DNA from: Planctomycetota bacterium
GTDB lineage: Bacteria; Planctomycetota; Phycisphaerae; Phycisphaerales; UBA1924
Direction: 5' to 3'
Length of the DNA stretch: 64,000 nt
Assembly (NCBI GenBank): GCA_023432465.1
Contig: JAEYUO010000072.1
Span: forward strand, 1 to 64,000
The position numbers and the translations under genes are program-made. Below the pieces are notes generated by a model. The model made no database searches, was not told where the DNA came from, and worked only from the letters and a program-made list of their open reading frames with translations. Position 1 is the stretch's first letter; every line of letters begins with the position of its first letter. Of the stretch, positions 8,252-17,503 are shown piece by piece.

Positions 8252-9331
8252 GTGTCGAAGCTGAACATCGATCTGCTCAAGCGTCTGTGTGAAACCCCCG
8301 GCGTGCCTGGTCGCGAGGAGCGCGTGCGTGCGCTGATTGAGAAGGAGATCAAGGGCCTGTTCGACGAGACGTGGACCGACCCGATGGGGAACTTGATCTG
8401 CCGGCGTGCAGCACGAGGCAAGAAGGGGAGCAAGGGCGGCAAGCGAGGCCGTCCGACCAGGGCGATGATGCTCTGCCACATGGACGAGATCGGCTTCTAC
8501 GTCAAGGGCGTGGACGACAAGGGATTCGTGAGGCTGCAGAACGCGGGCGGCTTTGACACGCGCAACCTGTTCAGCCGCCGGGTGCTGGTTGTCACGGAGG
8601 ATGGGGATTATCGCGGCGTGATGAACCCGGGCGGGCGGCCTGTGCATATCGCGAGCGAAGAGGACAAGAAGAAGATCCCGGAGGTCAAGGAGTTCTTCAT
8701 CGATCTGGGGATGAAGCCCGAGAAGGTGAAGAAGCTCGTGAAGATCGGGGACTACGTGGTGATGGACGAGCCGGCGATCCAGATCGGCGAGAAGTTCGTC
8801 TCCAAGGCGCTGGACAATCGCGTTGCGTGCTGGCTGGGCATCGAGTCCGTCCGGGCGATTCACGAGTCCAAGGCCGCGCACGAGTGTGATATCTACGTCG
8901 CGTTCACAGTGCAGGAAGAGGTCGGCCTGCGCGGGGCGCACACGTCGAGCTTCGGCGTTGAACCCGATATCGGTATCGGTATCGACACCACGCTCGCGTG
9001 CGATACGCCGGGTGTGCCCGCCGATGAATCGGTGAGCACCCATGGCAACGGCGTGGTGCTGCACGTGATGGATTCCTCGTTCATCTCGGACTATCGACTG
9101 ATCCGCGAGCTTGATGAGCTTGCGAAGAAGAAGCGCATCCCGGCGCAGCGGTCGATCCTCGCTCGCGGCGGGCAGGATGGGGCCGCGGCGCAGCAGGCTC
9201 GTGCCGGCGCCCGCGCTGTGGGCATTACCGTCGGCACGCGGTACATCCACACGGTGACGGAGATGATCGACACGGGCGACCTCGCGGCAGCGCGGGACCT
9301 GCTCGCGGCATGGATTCCGACGATCGACTGA
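8252..9331 (+). CDS. M42-family aminopeptidase (PepA/FrvX-like)
   Basis: A 359-residue cytosolic metallo-aminopeptidase. The dinuclear metal site of the family is intact: His76 and Asp78 (CHMDEIGF), Asp188 (KALDNRVA), Glu222-Glu223 (VQEEVGLRGA), Asp245 (GIDTTLACDTPG) and a late His (YIHTVTEMIDTGD). The PDZ-like dodecamerisation domain lies between about 80 and 175. Such enzymes form large tetrahedral particles that trim peptides from the N-terminus; substrate preference cannot be predicted. Residues 51-70 form a basic insertion (RRAARGKKGSKGGKRGRPTR). The GTG start is supported by AAGGAG six bases upstream. fabI follows after 59 bases on the same strand. Confidence 0.92.
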   Translation: MSKLNIDLLKRLCETPGVPGREERVRALIEKEIKGLFDETWTDPMGNLICRRAARGKKGSKGGKRGRPTRAMMLCHMDEIGFYVKGVDDKGFVRLQNAGGFDTRNLFSRRVLVVTEDGDYRGVMNPGGRPVHIASEEDKKKIPEVKEFFIDLGMKPEKVKKLVKIGDYVVMDEPAIQIGEKFVSKALDNRVACWLGIESVRAIHESKAAHECDIYVAFTVQEEVGLRGAHTSSFGVEPDIGIGIDTTLACDTPGVPADESVSTHGNGVVLHVMDSSFISDYRLIRELDELAKKKRIPAQRSILARGGQDGAAAQQARAGARAVGITVGTRYIHTVTEMIDTGDLAAARDLLAAWIPTID

Positions 9332-9390
9332 GGTCAACGAACGGCATGGCCGGTGATCGGGCGGGCGGTGTGATGGCGTGGAGATACTGC

Positions 9391-10185
9391 ATGAAGCTGC
9401 TTGAAGGCCGAGTCGGACTGATCGTCGGCATTGCGAATGACCGGTCGTACGCGTGGCACATCGCCAAGGCGATCATCGAGGCGGGCGGGCGGTGCGCGTT
9501 CACGCACCTGCCGGGGGAGAAGAACGAGCGGCGGACGCGGCGCGCCGTTGAAGAACTCGGCGTTGCGGAGCCGTGGTTGTGCCCGATGGATGCAGGCAGC
9601 GATGCGGACATGGACGCCGCGTTTGCCAAGTATGCCGAGTCCTTTGGCACGATGAACTACCTGGTGCACTCGATCGCGTTCGCGGATCGGGACTGGCTGT
9701 CGGTCGGGAAGTTTGTGGAGACGCCGCGAGCGGCATACCTGTCGGCGATCGATGTTTCGGCGTACACGCTGGTGGGCATGGCCAAGCGCGCGCGGCCGCT
9801 GCTGGCCAAGGGCGCGACAGAGGGCGGCGCGAGCATCATGGCGATGTCGTACTACGGTGCGGAGAAGGTCGTGCCGGGGTACAACGTGATGGGTGTGGCG
9901 AAGGCCGCGCTGGAGTGCTCCGCACGGTACCTGGCGTGGGAGCTCGGCGCTGAGAACATCCGCGTGAACATCATCTCGGGCGGGTACCTGCGGACGCTGG
10001 CTTCGTCCGCGGTCGGCGGCACGGGCGAGATGGAAGAGGCGGTCGCCAAGCGAGCGCCGCTGCGGCGGAATGTGGAGGGCGAGGATGTCGGCCGGACCGC
10101 CGTGTACCTGGCCAGTCCACTCTCCTCCGGGGTCACCGGAGAGACGATCTACGTCGATTGCGGCGTGAACACTGTCGGGCTCTGA
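9391..10185 (+). CDS. fabI: Enoyl-[acyl-carrier-protein] reductase (NADH), FabI
   Basis: A 264-residue short-chain dehydrogenase that reduces enoyl-ACP in the final step of each fatty-acid elongation cycle. The nucleotide-binding motif GIANDRSYAWHIAKAI, the SIAFA segment and the catalytic set Tyr154, Tyr164 and Lys171 (SYYGAEKVVPGYNVMGVAK) correspond to E. coli Tyr146, Tyr156 and Lys163. The segment RVNIISGGYLRTLASS replaces the common NAISAGPIRTLA, a local variant near the cofactor pyrophosphate. The ATG at 9391 was chosen because MKLLEGRVGLIVG fits the family start and GGAG lies seven bases upstream; the frame is open back to 9310, inside the peptidase gene. Length is typical. Confidence 0.93.
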   Translation: MKLLEGRVGLIVGIANDRSYAWHIAKAIIEAGGRCAFTHLPGEKNERRTRRAVEELGVAEPWLCPMDAGSDADMDAAFAKYAESFGTMNYLVHSIAFADRDWLSVGKFVETPRAAYLSAIDVSAYTLVGMAKRARPLLAKGATEGGASIMAMSYYGAEKVVPGYNVMGVAKAALECSARYLAWELGAENIRVNIISGGYLRTLASSAVGGTGEMEEAVAKRAPLRRNVEGEDVGRTAVYLASPLSSGVTGETIYVDCGVNTVGL

Positions 10186-10295
10186 GCGGTCATTCTGGGC
10201 CGGACGTGTCGGGTCGAAGGCCTGCAAACGCCCCATAACGGCCGGAAGCCGCGATCGTTTGATCCTGCCGGCCCGGTTCGGCCGATCGGACCAGC

Positions 10296-10592
10296 ATGAG
10301 CACGATGGGGACATCGGTCGCCCAATCTGTCGCGGGCGCATCTCAGGCCGAGCACAAGGCGGCCCGGGATATCGAGCGCTCCAAGCCCCCGGTCCGAAAG
10401 TCGAAGGCCGAGAGGCTTCGTCGCGGCGAGGATGAGGTCGAACTCAACCAGCCGCAGGCGGTGGAGGCCGTGCGCAATCTCAAGGACAATCAGGATCAGG
10501 AGACCGCTGACGATCGGGAGCGGCAGAACCACTACCGATCCGAGTCCGGGGGGTCCGAAGCGAAGCGGCCGCGGCTCGATATCCAGGGCTGA
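10296..10592 (+). CDS. Small highly charged protein, unknown
   Basis: A 98-residue hydrophilic protein, rich in Arg, Glu, Asp and Gln, with no signal peptide or membrane segment. The central part (QPQAVEAVRNLKDNQDQETA) could be helical; the C-terminus is disordered-looking (ESGGSEAKRPRLDIQG). I do not recognise a family. It follows fabI by 110 bases on the same strand and converges on the next gene. Composition without internal hydrophobic core suggests an RNA- or protein-binding or stress-type small protein, but nothing in the sequence decides this. No strong ribosome-binding site is visible. Confidence 0.5.
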   Translation: MSTMGTSVAQSVAGASQAEHKAARDIERSKPPVRKSKAERLRRGEDEVELNQPQAVEAVRNLKDNQDQETADDRERQNHYRSESGGSEAKRPRLDIQG

Positions 10593-10642
10593 GGCTGCGT
10601 CTGCCAAGCCGGGTCTGAATCAACTCGACGGGAGGGTGAGAC

Positions 10643-12163
10643 CTATGCCGCATCGGCGAGGAACGTCGTCGATGCGCCATCGATCCGCGAAAGCTCCTGG
10701 AGCACATCTGCGAGGAGCTTGCGGTCCTGCTCGCGATTGGCCAGCCAGCCGGAGTGCTGCAGGTCGTCGAGGACATCGTCGTGCAGATAGGAGAGGCTGG
10801 CGGAGGGGGTGGTCGCCCAAACCAGGCACAGTCCCGCCGCGACGCGTCCGAGTGTCAGGCCGCTCGGCTCGCCAAGTGTGATCTCTGCCTGGATGAATGC
10901 GAGTTGATCGGAGCTGCACGTCATGGCGTTGCGGCGGAGGATCCGGCCGGCATGTGCGAACGAGTTCAGCGCCATGGCGTCTTCAAACGCCGCGATCTGC
11001 GCAGCGCCGAGCCGGAGGTGGGCCTCGGGCTCATCGGGGAGCAGTTCCGCGGCGAGCTTCGCCAGGCGGTGCCGCTCGTGGTGGATCGGGGGCATGCCGG
11101 GGAGCGTCTGCCAGGTGGCCGTCCATGCGGAGAGCGCGCGGGCGGCGACCTTTGCCACGGGTGGGAGTTCGGACTCTCGACGCTTGCAGGCGGCCAGGAG
11201 TTCCTCCAGCGTTGCGCCAAGACGGATCATGGCGACTTCCGCCGCGGAGTGTGCGAGCGAGTCATCGAGCGCACCGCCACGGAGTGCGGCGAGCAGGCCG
11301 CCGGGCCTGCGGACGGGGGCGGCGGCGAGCGTCGCCGCGGCGACGATGAGATCGGCGGTGAGGCGGGTGTGGAGCGGGTCGGCGAAGTCGATGCCCTGAA
11401 GCCGGATGGCGGCAGGATCGACCCGAGACGGAAACGTCGTGCCGAAGCCGGGCGTTGTCGGGGCGGACCAGGAGTACCACGCCGCGGGTTGTTCGGGATG
11501 CTCGGGCAGGAAGAGGTGCGGATCACCGCCGGTTCCGGCTTGGCCTCGCGTCTCGGGTTCGCGCCGCACAAGAGCGTCGAAGTTCAATGCCTGGCGCGGA
11601 GCATCGGTCAACAGTCCGGCCTCGGCACGGACCCATTCGATGGCGAGGTTTGGCGCGAGCGCGGCCGCGCCCGATGACCGCAGCCGCTCGAAGTCACGAT
11701 GGGAGAGATCCAGCGCGATGCGGATCGCCCTTGGAGTCAGGGAGAGCCCTGCCTGGTTTGAAAGCTGCTTGACCTTGCGGCGGGCGGACTCGACGGACCG
11801 GGCGGGAACCCCCGAGAGCTCCATGACCGATGCGACGAGGTTGTCCGTTGTGAACGAATCGCGGAAGGGCACTCGGAGTCTCGTTGCGCGGTGCACGGTG
11901 GCACTTCGGCCGGAGAGACGATCTGCCCACATGTGGGTTGCACCGATGCCCGCCCCGATGAGCCAAAGGCCCAGCGGCAGACCCAACCATGGCTGTTCGA
12001 GCCAGGTCGCTCCGAGGACGTAGCCGGTGCTGGCGAGCGCGCAGCCGCAGAGGGTGGCGATCGTTCTGGGACCAAGGCCGGAAGAGGTGATAACGACGGC
12101 GTCGCCACCACCCATCCCGCTGTGCACGGAGTGGGTCATGGCTGAGCGGATCGGAGATCGCAT
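10643..12163 (-). CDS. Membrane-anchored protein of unknown function
   Basis: A 506-residue protein with a membrane hairpin near the N-terminus (about 33-52 IATLCGCALASTGYVLGATW and 57-75 WLGLPLGLWLIGAGIGATHM) and a large soluble part. The region 115-170 (SRRDF/LSHRDF-like helices) and the C-terminal half (about 320-500) are strongly alpha-helical; the latter includes LAAELLPDEPEAHLRLGAAQ, which resembles a TPR helix pair but is too degenerate to assign. No catalytic motif is recognised. The start is supported by AAGG about seven bases upstream. It is divergent from the ABC transporter operon that begins 233 bases away, so the two could share a regulatory region. Confidence 0.65.
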   Translation of the reverse strand: MRSPIRSAMTHSVHSGMGGGDAVVITSSGLGPRTIATLCGCALASTGYVLGATWLEQPWLGLPLGLWLIGAGIGATHMWADRLSGRSATVHRATRLRVPFRDSFTTDNLVASVMELSGVPARSVESARRKVKQLSNQAGLSLTPRAIRIALDLSHRDFERLRSSGAAALAPNLAIEWVRAEAGLLTDAPRQALNFDALVRREPETRGQAGTGGDPHLFLPEHPEQPAAWYSWSAPTTPGFGTTFPSRVDPAAIRLQGIDFADPLHTRLTADLIVAAATLAAAPVRRPGGLLAALRGGALDDSLAHSAAEVAMIRLGATLEELLAACKRRESELPPVAKVAARALSAWTATWQTLPGMPPIHHERHRLAKLAAELLPDEPEAHLRLGAAQIAAFEDAMALNSFAHAGRILRRNAMTCSSDQLAFIQAEITLGEPSGLTLGRVAAGLCLVWATTPSASLSYLHDDVLDDLQHSGWLANREQDRKLLADVLQELSRIDGASTTFLADAA

Positions 12164-12396
12164 GGCCGGGCCTTAGGCGGGGCACGCCCAAGGGCGATTT
12201 GGCGTGGCATGTTGATCCGGACATACCGACGGGGCGGGCTTGCTGGTTCGGGCGGGCGCAGTGACTGCGCATCGGGTCTCGCGACGTGCTGTCTGGTCGG
12301 GAAGTTTCCGGATCAGGCAGACGCGGGAACGGGCGTGCCGTACACTCGGGTCGGAAATCGCGGCTCAATCCACACCTTGGCGAACCGGGACGAACG

Positions 12397-14319
12397 ATGC
12401 AGAACAAGTTTGGGCTTAAAGACTTCGTGCTGCTGGTGGTGATGGTGATCGTCGGACTTTCCGTCTGGCTGGGGATGTACCAGCGCGACGGGCAGAAGAA
12501 CGACATGCAGACGGCGCTCAGCAAGCTGAGCAAGCTTGAGGGGCAGCTCGCGCGTCTGGAGGCGACGATCGAGGCGGGCGTGGCGGCCGCGCCGCGAGGC
12601 GGAGCGGCGGCAACGCCGATGGCCGCTGATACGACCCCCGAGCCGAGCGGGCCACGAGACGAGAGCTGGGCACGCCCGGGCTTGAAGATCGAATGGCAGA
12701 CGCCCCTCACCTATGTGAATGACCCGTCGAAGGACCCGGCATTCCGTCCGGGCGGCGAGTTTACCGAGGTGTACGAGGCGCAGTTGGCCAGGCTGACTCC
12801 CTACATCTCTGCGGACGTCTATGCGCGGCGCATCCAGGAAATGACGATGGGGTCCTTGGGGATTTACGACCCCGTGACGCTCAAAATGAGGGGACAGGTC
12901 GCCGAGGCGTGGCAGATCGACCCCGAGGGTGTATGGCTGCGAGCACGGATCCGTCCGAATGCGCGCTTCAGCGATGGCCAGCCGATCACCGCAGAGGACA
13001 TCCGCTGGACGTATCACGACTACATCATGAACGAGCAGATCGAGGCGGAGCGATCGCGGTCAATTCTTCGGGACTCAATCAAGTCGGTGACCGCGATCGA
13101 TCCCCGCACGGTCGAGTTTGAGTTTCATCAGCGGCTTTTCACGAATGTCGACAATGCGCTGGGTCTGTTCATCCTGCCGAAGCACATCTACAGCGCATTG
13201 GCGCCCGCGCAGATCAACCGGGGAACGGGGCTGCTCGTGGGCGCTGGGCCGTACCGGCTGAAGGATTTCAACGTCAACCGACAGTGGGCTCCTCCCGCGG
13301 ATGTGGTGCTCGAACGCAATCCGCTGTATTGGGGCCCGAAGCCCGCGATGGACGGGCTTCGGATCCGAGCGATCAACGAGGAGATCGCGAGGCTCAACGC
13401 CTTCAAGAAGGGCGATGCAGACATGATCACACCCGCGGCGACGCAGTTCGTCGCGATGAAGGAGGACCCGAATTGGAACACCCGGGCGCACTACCTCAAC
13501 TGGGTGAACATGCGGTCGGGGTACTCGTTTATCGCGTGGAACTGCGGCATGCGGAACGGCAAGCCCACGCCGTTTATGGATAAGCGAGTTCGGCTGGCGA
13601 TGACTCATCTGCTCAACCGCGAGCAGATGATCAAAGATATCTGGAAGGGAGTTGGAGTCGTGGCCAAGGGCAACATGCCCCTGATCAGCCCCGGCTCCAA
13701 CAAAGACATCAATCCCTGGCCGTACGACGTCCGGCGAGCCCGGGAGCTTCTGAAGGAAGCCGGCTGGGAGGATCGAAACGGCGATGGCGTGCTGGAGAAC
13801 GAGGCCGGCGTGCCGTTCCAGTTCGAATACTCGTACTCCAGCGGCGGCGAGATCGCGGAGATGATCGCCAGGTTCGTGAAGGACGCGTGCGCCGCTCAGG
13901 GCATCCAGGTGACGCTCCGCGGGCAGGATTGGTCGGTCTATCAGGAGTTGATGAAGTCGCGAGATTTCGACGCGATCACGCTCGGCTGGGGCGCGAGCGC
14001 GCCCGAGAGCGATCCGCGGCAGATCTTCCACTCGGAGTCGATCAAGAACCAGGGTGACAACTTCGCCCAGTGGGCCAATGCGGAGGCCGACCGCTTAATC
14101 GATGAGGGTCGGCGCGAGATGAACGATGAGAGGCGTGCCCGCGTCTGGCAGCAACTCGAGGCTGTGCTGCACGAGGAGCAGCCGTACACATTCGTCCGTG
14201 TGCCGCCGTGGTTGCGGGTCGTCAACATCGACATCGGGAACGTGCATACGTATCCCAAGTGGTTCGAGCACCCCGAGTTCTTCCGTCGCTCGGGAATGGC
14301 ACCCGCGCCGGCGAACTGA
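12397..14319 (+). CDS. Membrane-anchored oligopeptide-type ABC substrate-binding protein
   Basis: A 640-residue family 5 extracellular solute-binding protein. The core (about 105-635) shows GMVSLxx-type features: LRARIRPNARFSDGQPITAEDIRWTY is the family signature region, followed by AGPYRLKDF and a C-terminal lobe ending near the stop. Instead of a lipobox signal peptide it has an uncleaved-looking anchor (residues 9-27, DFVLLVVMVIVGLSVWLGM) and a short heptad-like helix (31-60, LSKLSKLEGQLARLEATIE) likely to form a coiled coil. It would therefore sit on the outer face of the inner membrane as a tethered oligomer. A possible -10 TACACT lies at 12341-12346 without a clear -35. First gene of the transporter operon 12.4-18.7 kb. 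Ligand unknown; peptides are the usual class. Confidence 0.9.
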   Translation: MQNKFGLKDFVLLVVMVIVGLSVWLGMYQRDGQKNDMQTALSKLSKLEGQLARLEATIEAGVAAAPRGGAAATPMAADTTPEPSGPRDESWARPGLKIEWQTPLTYVNDPSKDPAFRPGGEFTEVYEAQLARLTPYISADVYARRIQEMTMGSLGIYDPVTLKMRGQVAEAWQIDPEGVWLRARIRPNARFSDGQPITAEDIRWTYHDYIMNEQIEAERSRSILRDSIKSVTAIDPRTVEFEFHQRLFTNVDNALGLFILPKHIYSALAPAQINRGTGLLVGAGPYRLKDFNVNRQWAPPADVVLERNPLYWGPKPAMDGLRIRAINEEIARLNAFKKGDADMITPAATQFVAMKEDPNWNTRAHYLNWVNMRSGYSFIAWNCGMRNGKPTPFMDKRVRLAMTHLLNREQMIKDIWKGVGVVAKGNMPLISPGSNKDINPWPYDVRRARELLKEAGWEDRNGDGVLENEAGVPFQFEYSYSSGGEIAEMIARFVKDACAAQGIQVTLRGQDWSVYQELMKSRDFDAITLGWGASAPESDPRQIFHSESIKNQGDNFAQWANAEADRLIDEGRREMNDERRARVWQQLEAVLHEEQPYTFVRVPPWLRVVNIDIGNVHTYPKWFEHPEFFRRSGMAPAPAN

Positions 14320-14393
14320 GTTGCCAGAAAATGTTGCGGGCGCGGAGAGGCGGTCGTTCATCGGTGTCGGTCCACAGTTGGTGAGCAGCGAGC

Positions 14394-15938
14394 ATGGTCA
14401 GCTACATTTCAAGGCGGCTGCTGCTGATGATCCCCACTTTGTTGGGTATCACGCTCATCGTCTTTATGCTTCTGGCGGTCTCGCCCGGCGGGATCGGTGC
14501 CGGGCTGCTTGTGTCCGGTGGCGGACAGATGCAATCGCAAAGCGCGATCGCGATTCAGAAGGCCAAACTCGAGGATCGCTACGGCCTCAACGAGCCGGTC
14601 CTGGTGCAATATGGTCGCTGGCTGCGCCGCATCAGCCCTATCAAGTTCGGACAGCGTGACCTCATCAGCCCGACCGGAGAGACCATCGCAAGGCCCCGGC
14701 CGGTGCCGGAGCCTCCGGTCTGGAAGTGGTTCGCACAGGAGTTGCCGAAGGCCGCCGCGCCCGATGCAATCTGGGTGAACGACCGGTTCGCTGGCCGCAG
14801 CGCCGCAGAGAAAGCCGAGGCGTTCCGGATCATTGAGAACCAGTATGTGTCTGCGCGAGCGGAGTACATTGCTGCCGAAGCGACTCTGCGTGACTCACTC
14901 GTGCGATACGCCGACGAGACGGGCCTCAAAGGCCTTCTCAGCAAGAAGCGTGAGCCGCTCGTCGCAAGGATCGCGGCCTTGACGCCCGACCGTTCGCTGA
15001 CAGCCTTCGCGGAAGTCGAAGCGTTGGGCACGAGGGCGATTGACGCGTACGCTGCCGCGGCCCAGCGACGCGAAGAGTTGCTCTCGGCGATGAATGAGAA
15101 GCCCTATCCCGCGGCGGGCGTGCCCCTGATTCCCGGCCTGGTAAGCCTGTCCTGGCCCGACATGGGGATCGCATTCAGCCGCGGTCGGCCAGTGATCGAT
15201 CTGCTGTCGGAGGCGCTGCCGGTGACGATCATGCTGAACCTGATCGCCTTCCCGATCATCTACTTCGTTGCGATTCCTAGCGGCATGCTCGCGGCGATCC
15301 GTCGTGGCACATTCCTCGATATCGGCCTCGGCGGGTTGTATCTCGCGCTGTTCTCGATTCCGACCGTACTGGCTGGTGTGCTGCTCCAAGGGTTCATGGC
15401 GAACCCCGACTATTTCAACGCGTTCCCGGCGGCAGGGCTCTCCAGCAAGGCGGCCGAGACGTTCCGGCTGCTCCCCGGTGAGGATTGGACCGGCACATGG
15501 CATCGGGGGTGGCTGCTCGATCGCATCTGGCACGTCGTGCTGCCTGTCGCATGCCTCGTGTACGGCGGGTTTGCGGTTTTGAGCAAGCAGACGCGGGCGG
15601 CGATGCTTGAGAACTTCAATGCGGACTATGTTCGCACGGCGAAGGCCAAGGGCGTTGCACCCAAGGATGTTGTGCTCCGGCATGTGTTCCGCAACTCACT
15701 GCTGCCGTTGATCACGATGTTTGTGACCGTGTTCCCGGCGATGCTGGCAGGATCTGTTGTGATCGAGCGAGTGTTTACGGTGCCGGGGATGGGGTACCTG
15801 CTGATCGAGGCGATCAATCTTCGAGACCGTGAGTTGATTCTGGCGAACACGGCTATGGTGGCGGTGGTGAACCTGAGTGCGCTGCTACTGGCCGACATCC
15901 TCTATGCACTGGCGGACCCGCGAATCACATACAAGTAG
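14394..15938 (+). CDS. OppB-type ABC permease with large periplasmic insertion
   Basis: A 514-residue permease of the peptide transporter family, against a usual 310-340. TM1 (about 8-31) and the start of loop 1 (EDRYGLNEPVLVQYGRWLRR) are canonical. About 150-170 extra residues then follow (roughly 85-240), mostly charged helix (QYVSARAEYIAAEATLRDSL...), before the family sequence resumes at SWPDMGIAFSRGRPVIDLL. The remaining TMs and the cytoplasmic coupling loop (TAKAKGVAPKDVVLRHVFRN) are intact. The insertion faces the periplasm by the positive-inside layout of the family. It sits 74 bases after the binding protein and 18 bases before the second permease, so co-transcription is likely. Confidence 0.9.
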   Translation: MVSYISRRLLLMIPTLLGITLIVFMLLAVSPGGIGAGLLVSGGGQMQSQSAIAIQKAKLEDRYGLNEPVLVQYGRWLRRISPIKFGQRDLISPTGETIARPRPVPEPPVWKWFAQELPKAAAPDAIWVNDRFAGRSAAEKAEAFRIIENQYVSARAEYIAAEATLRDSLVRYADETGLKGLLSKKREPLVARIAALTPDRSLTAFAEVEALGTRAIDAYAAAAQRREELLSAMNEKPYPAAGVPLIPGLVSLSWPDMGIAFSRGRPVIDLLSEALPVTIMLNLIAFPIIYFVAIPSGMLAAIRRGTFLDIGLGGLYLALFSIPTVLAGVLLQGFMANPDYFNAFPAAGLSSKAAETFRLLPGEDWTGTWHRGWLLDRIWHVVLPVACLVYGGFAVLSKQTRAAMLENFNADYVRTAKAKGVAPKDVVLRHVFRNSLLPLITMFVTVFPAMLAGSVVIERVFTVPGMGYLLIEAINLRDRELILANTAMVAVVNLSALLLADILYALADPRITYK

Positions 15939-15956
15939 TCGGCAGGCCGGACGAAC

Positions 15957-17489
15957 ATGGCGAATGGACCCACGAGCATGAATGCAGGCACGCCGCCCGC
16001 TGCGGTAACGGGGGTTCAACTTGCGCGCGGGATTGGTGTGCAGCCGTCCAGAGGCTTCTGGGCGGAGGCGTGGGCGCAGGTCACCAAGCGTCATGCGGCC
16101 TTGCTGGCGCTTACGTGGTTGAGTGTTGTGGCGTTCTTTGCCGTGTTCGCGCCCTTCGTTGCGAACGGGCATCCGCTCTGGATGCGCACGACTGAGGGAG
16201 TCGCAAGTTCGCCGCTGTGGACGAACCTCAACGCGATCGATCTTGTGTTGTTCTGGTGCACGTTGATCGGCGTGCCGCTTGTGCTGTTTGGATCTTCGCA
16301 GGGCCGGTCATTGCGTCTTGGCGCTGTGATCAGCGGGTTCGTGATTGCGGTCGCAGTGCTGTCTTTGTCGTTGGTCGTACGGGGCCGGCTCGAGGCGATG
16401 GCGATCGATGCCGGGCGAGACTCGCTGCGTACAGGTATCACCCCGACCGGCTTCGTCGTAATCGGTCGGAACGCATTTGCGGGGCTCATGGTCTCGGGCC
16501 TCATCAGCGTGATCGTTGCGCTGGCCTTGGGGTTTCTGCCAGTCGGTAAGCCATGGGCGCGGTGGTCCGTCATTGTCGTGGCCTGCCTCATTGCTATTGT
16601 CTCCGTGCAAACGCGATGGAGCCCCACTCTGGAGCGGTTTGCGTACCCTGAGATGGAGGAGATGGGGGAGATCACGGCGACCTACACCATCGTCCCCTGG
16701 TCGCCCGGCCAACGGTTTATCTCGTTGACCCGGCAACCACCGGGGACCGAGTTCGCCTCTGCACGCGGGCTCGAACAGACCTCGCCGGTAGCCGGCCGCC
16801 GGTTCCACATGGGGACGGATGCGTTCGGAGCGGACGTTCTGACGCAGATCCTGCATGCGTGCCGTTTGTCGATCTCGATCGGCGTGGTCTCGACGGCGAT
16901 CGCATTGCTCATCGGTGTCACGATGGGCGCACTGATGGGCTATTTCGGCGGCTGGGTAGACCTCTTGCTCTACCGGATTGTCGAGGTCTTTATGGCCGTC
17001 CCGGTGCTTTTCCTGCTCATCGTGGCCGTGGCGGTTCTGCCGGATGAAATGAAGACCACGTACATGATCATGGCGATCATCGGCTGTTTCACGTGGACCG
17101 GTATGGCGAGGTTTACCCGCGCGGAGTTCATGAAGCTGCGGAACCAGGACTTCGTGCAGTCGGCCCAGGCAAGCGGTCTTCCTCTGCGATCGATTCTGTT
17201 CAAGCACATCCTGCCCAACGGCGTGGCGCCAGTGCTGGTGGATACCTCGTTCGCGGTCGCGGCAGCAATCGGTATCGAGGCGACGCTTTCCTATCTCGGC
17301 CTTGGTCCGGCTGACAGCCCGTCCTGGGGGCGACTGCTCAGCTACGCGATCAGCCAGGAAGGTGTCTTCAAGTGGTGGCTCGCGGTGTTCCCTGGCGCGG
17401 CGATCTTCCTGACGGTGTTGTCGTACAACTTCCTCGGCGAGGCGCTGCGTGATGCGATCGACCCGAAGTTGAAGAAGGCTCGCGTGTAG
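15957..17489 (+). CDS. OppC-type ABC permease with extra transmembrane segments
   Basis: A 510-residue permease partner. The C-terminal 240 residues are a standard OppC core: HMGTDAFGADVLTQ, TMs through ALLIGVTMGALMGYFGGW and VFMAVPVLFLLIVAVAVL, coupling loop SAQASGLPLRSILFKHILPN, and the closing FLGEALRDAIDPK. Between TM1 (about 45-67) and this core are four further hydrophobic segments (near 88-110, 122-142, 163-190 and 195-215) not found in ordinary OppC, giving about ten in all. The start 15957 gives MANGPTSMNAG; an internal ATG eight codons on is also possible. Gap to the ATPase gene is 14 bases. Confidence 0.89.
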   Translation: MANGPTSMNAGTPPAAVTGVQLARGIGVQPSRGFWAEAWAQVTKRHAALLALTWLSVVAFFAVFAPFVANGHPLWMRTTEGVASSPLWTNLNAIDLVLFWCTLIGVPLVLFGSSQGRSLRLGAVISGFVIAVAVLSLSLVVRGRLEAMAIDAGRDSLRTGITPTGFVVIGRNAFAGLMVSGLISVIVALALGFLPVGKPWARWSVIVVACLIAIVSVQTRWSPTLERFAYPEMEEMGEITATYTIVPWSPGQRFISLTRQPPGTEFASARGLEQTSPVAGRRFHMGTDAFGADVLTQILHACRLSISIGVVSTAIALLIGVTMGALMGYFGGWVDLLLYRIVEVFMAVPVLFLLIVAVAVLPDEMKTTYMIMAIIGCFTWTGMARFTRAEFMKLRNQDFVQSAQASGLPLRSILFKHILPNGVAPVLVDTSFAVAAAIGIEATLSYLGLGPADSPSWGRLLSYAISQEGVFKWWLAVFPGAAIFLTVLSYNFLGEALRDAIDPKLKKARV

Positions 17490-17503
17490 TCTCACTCCCC
17501 CTG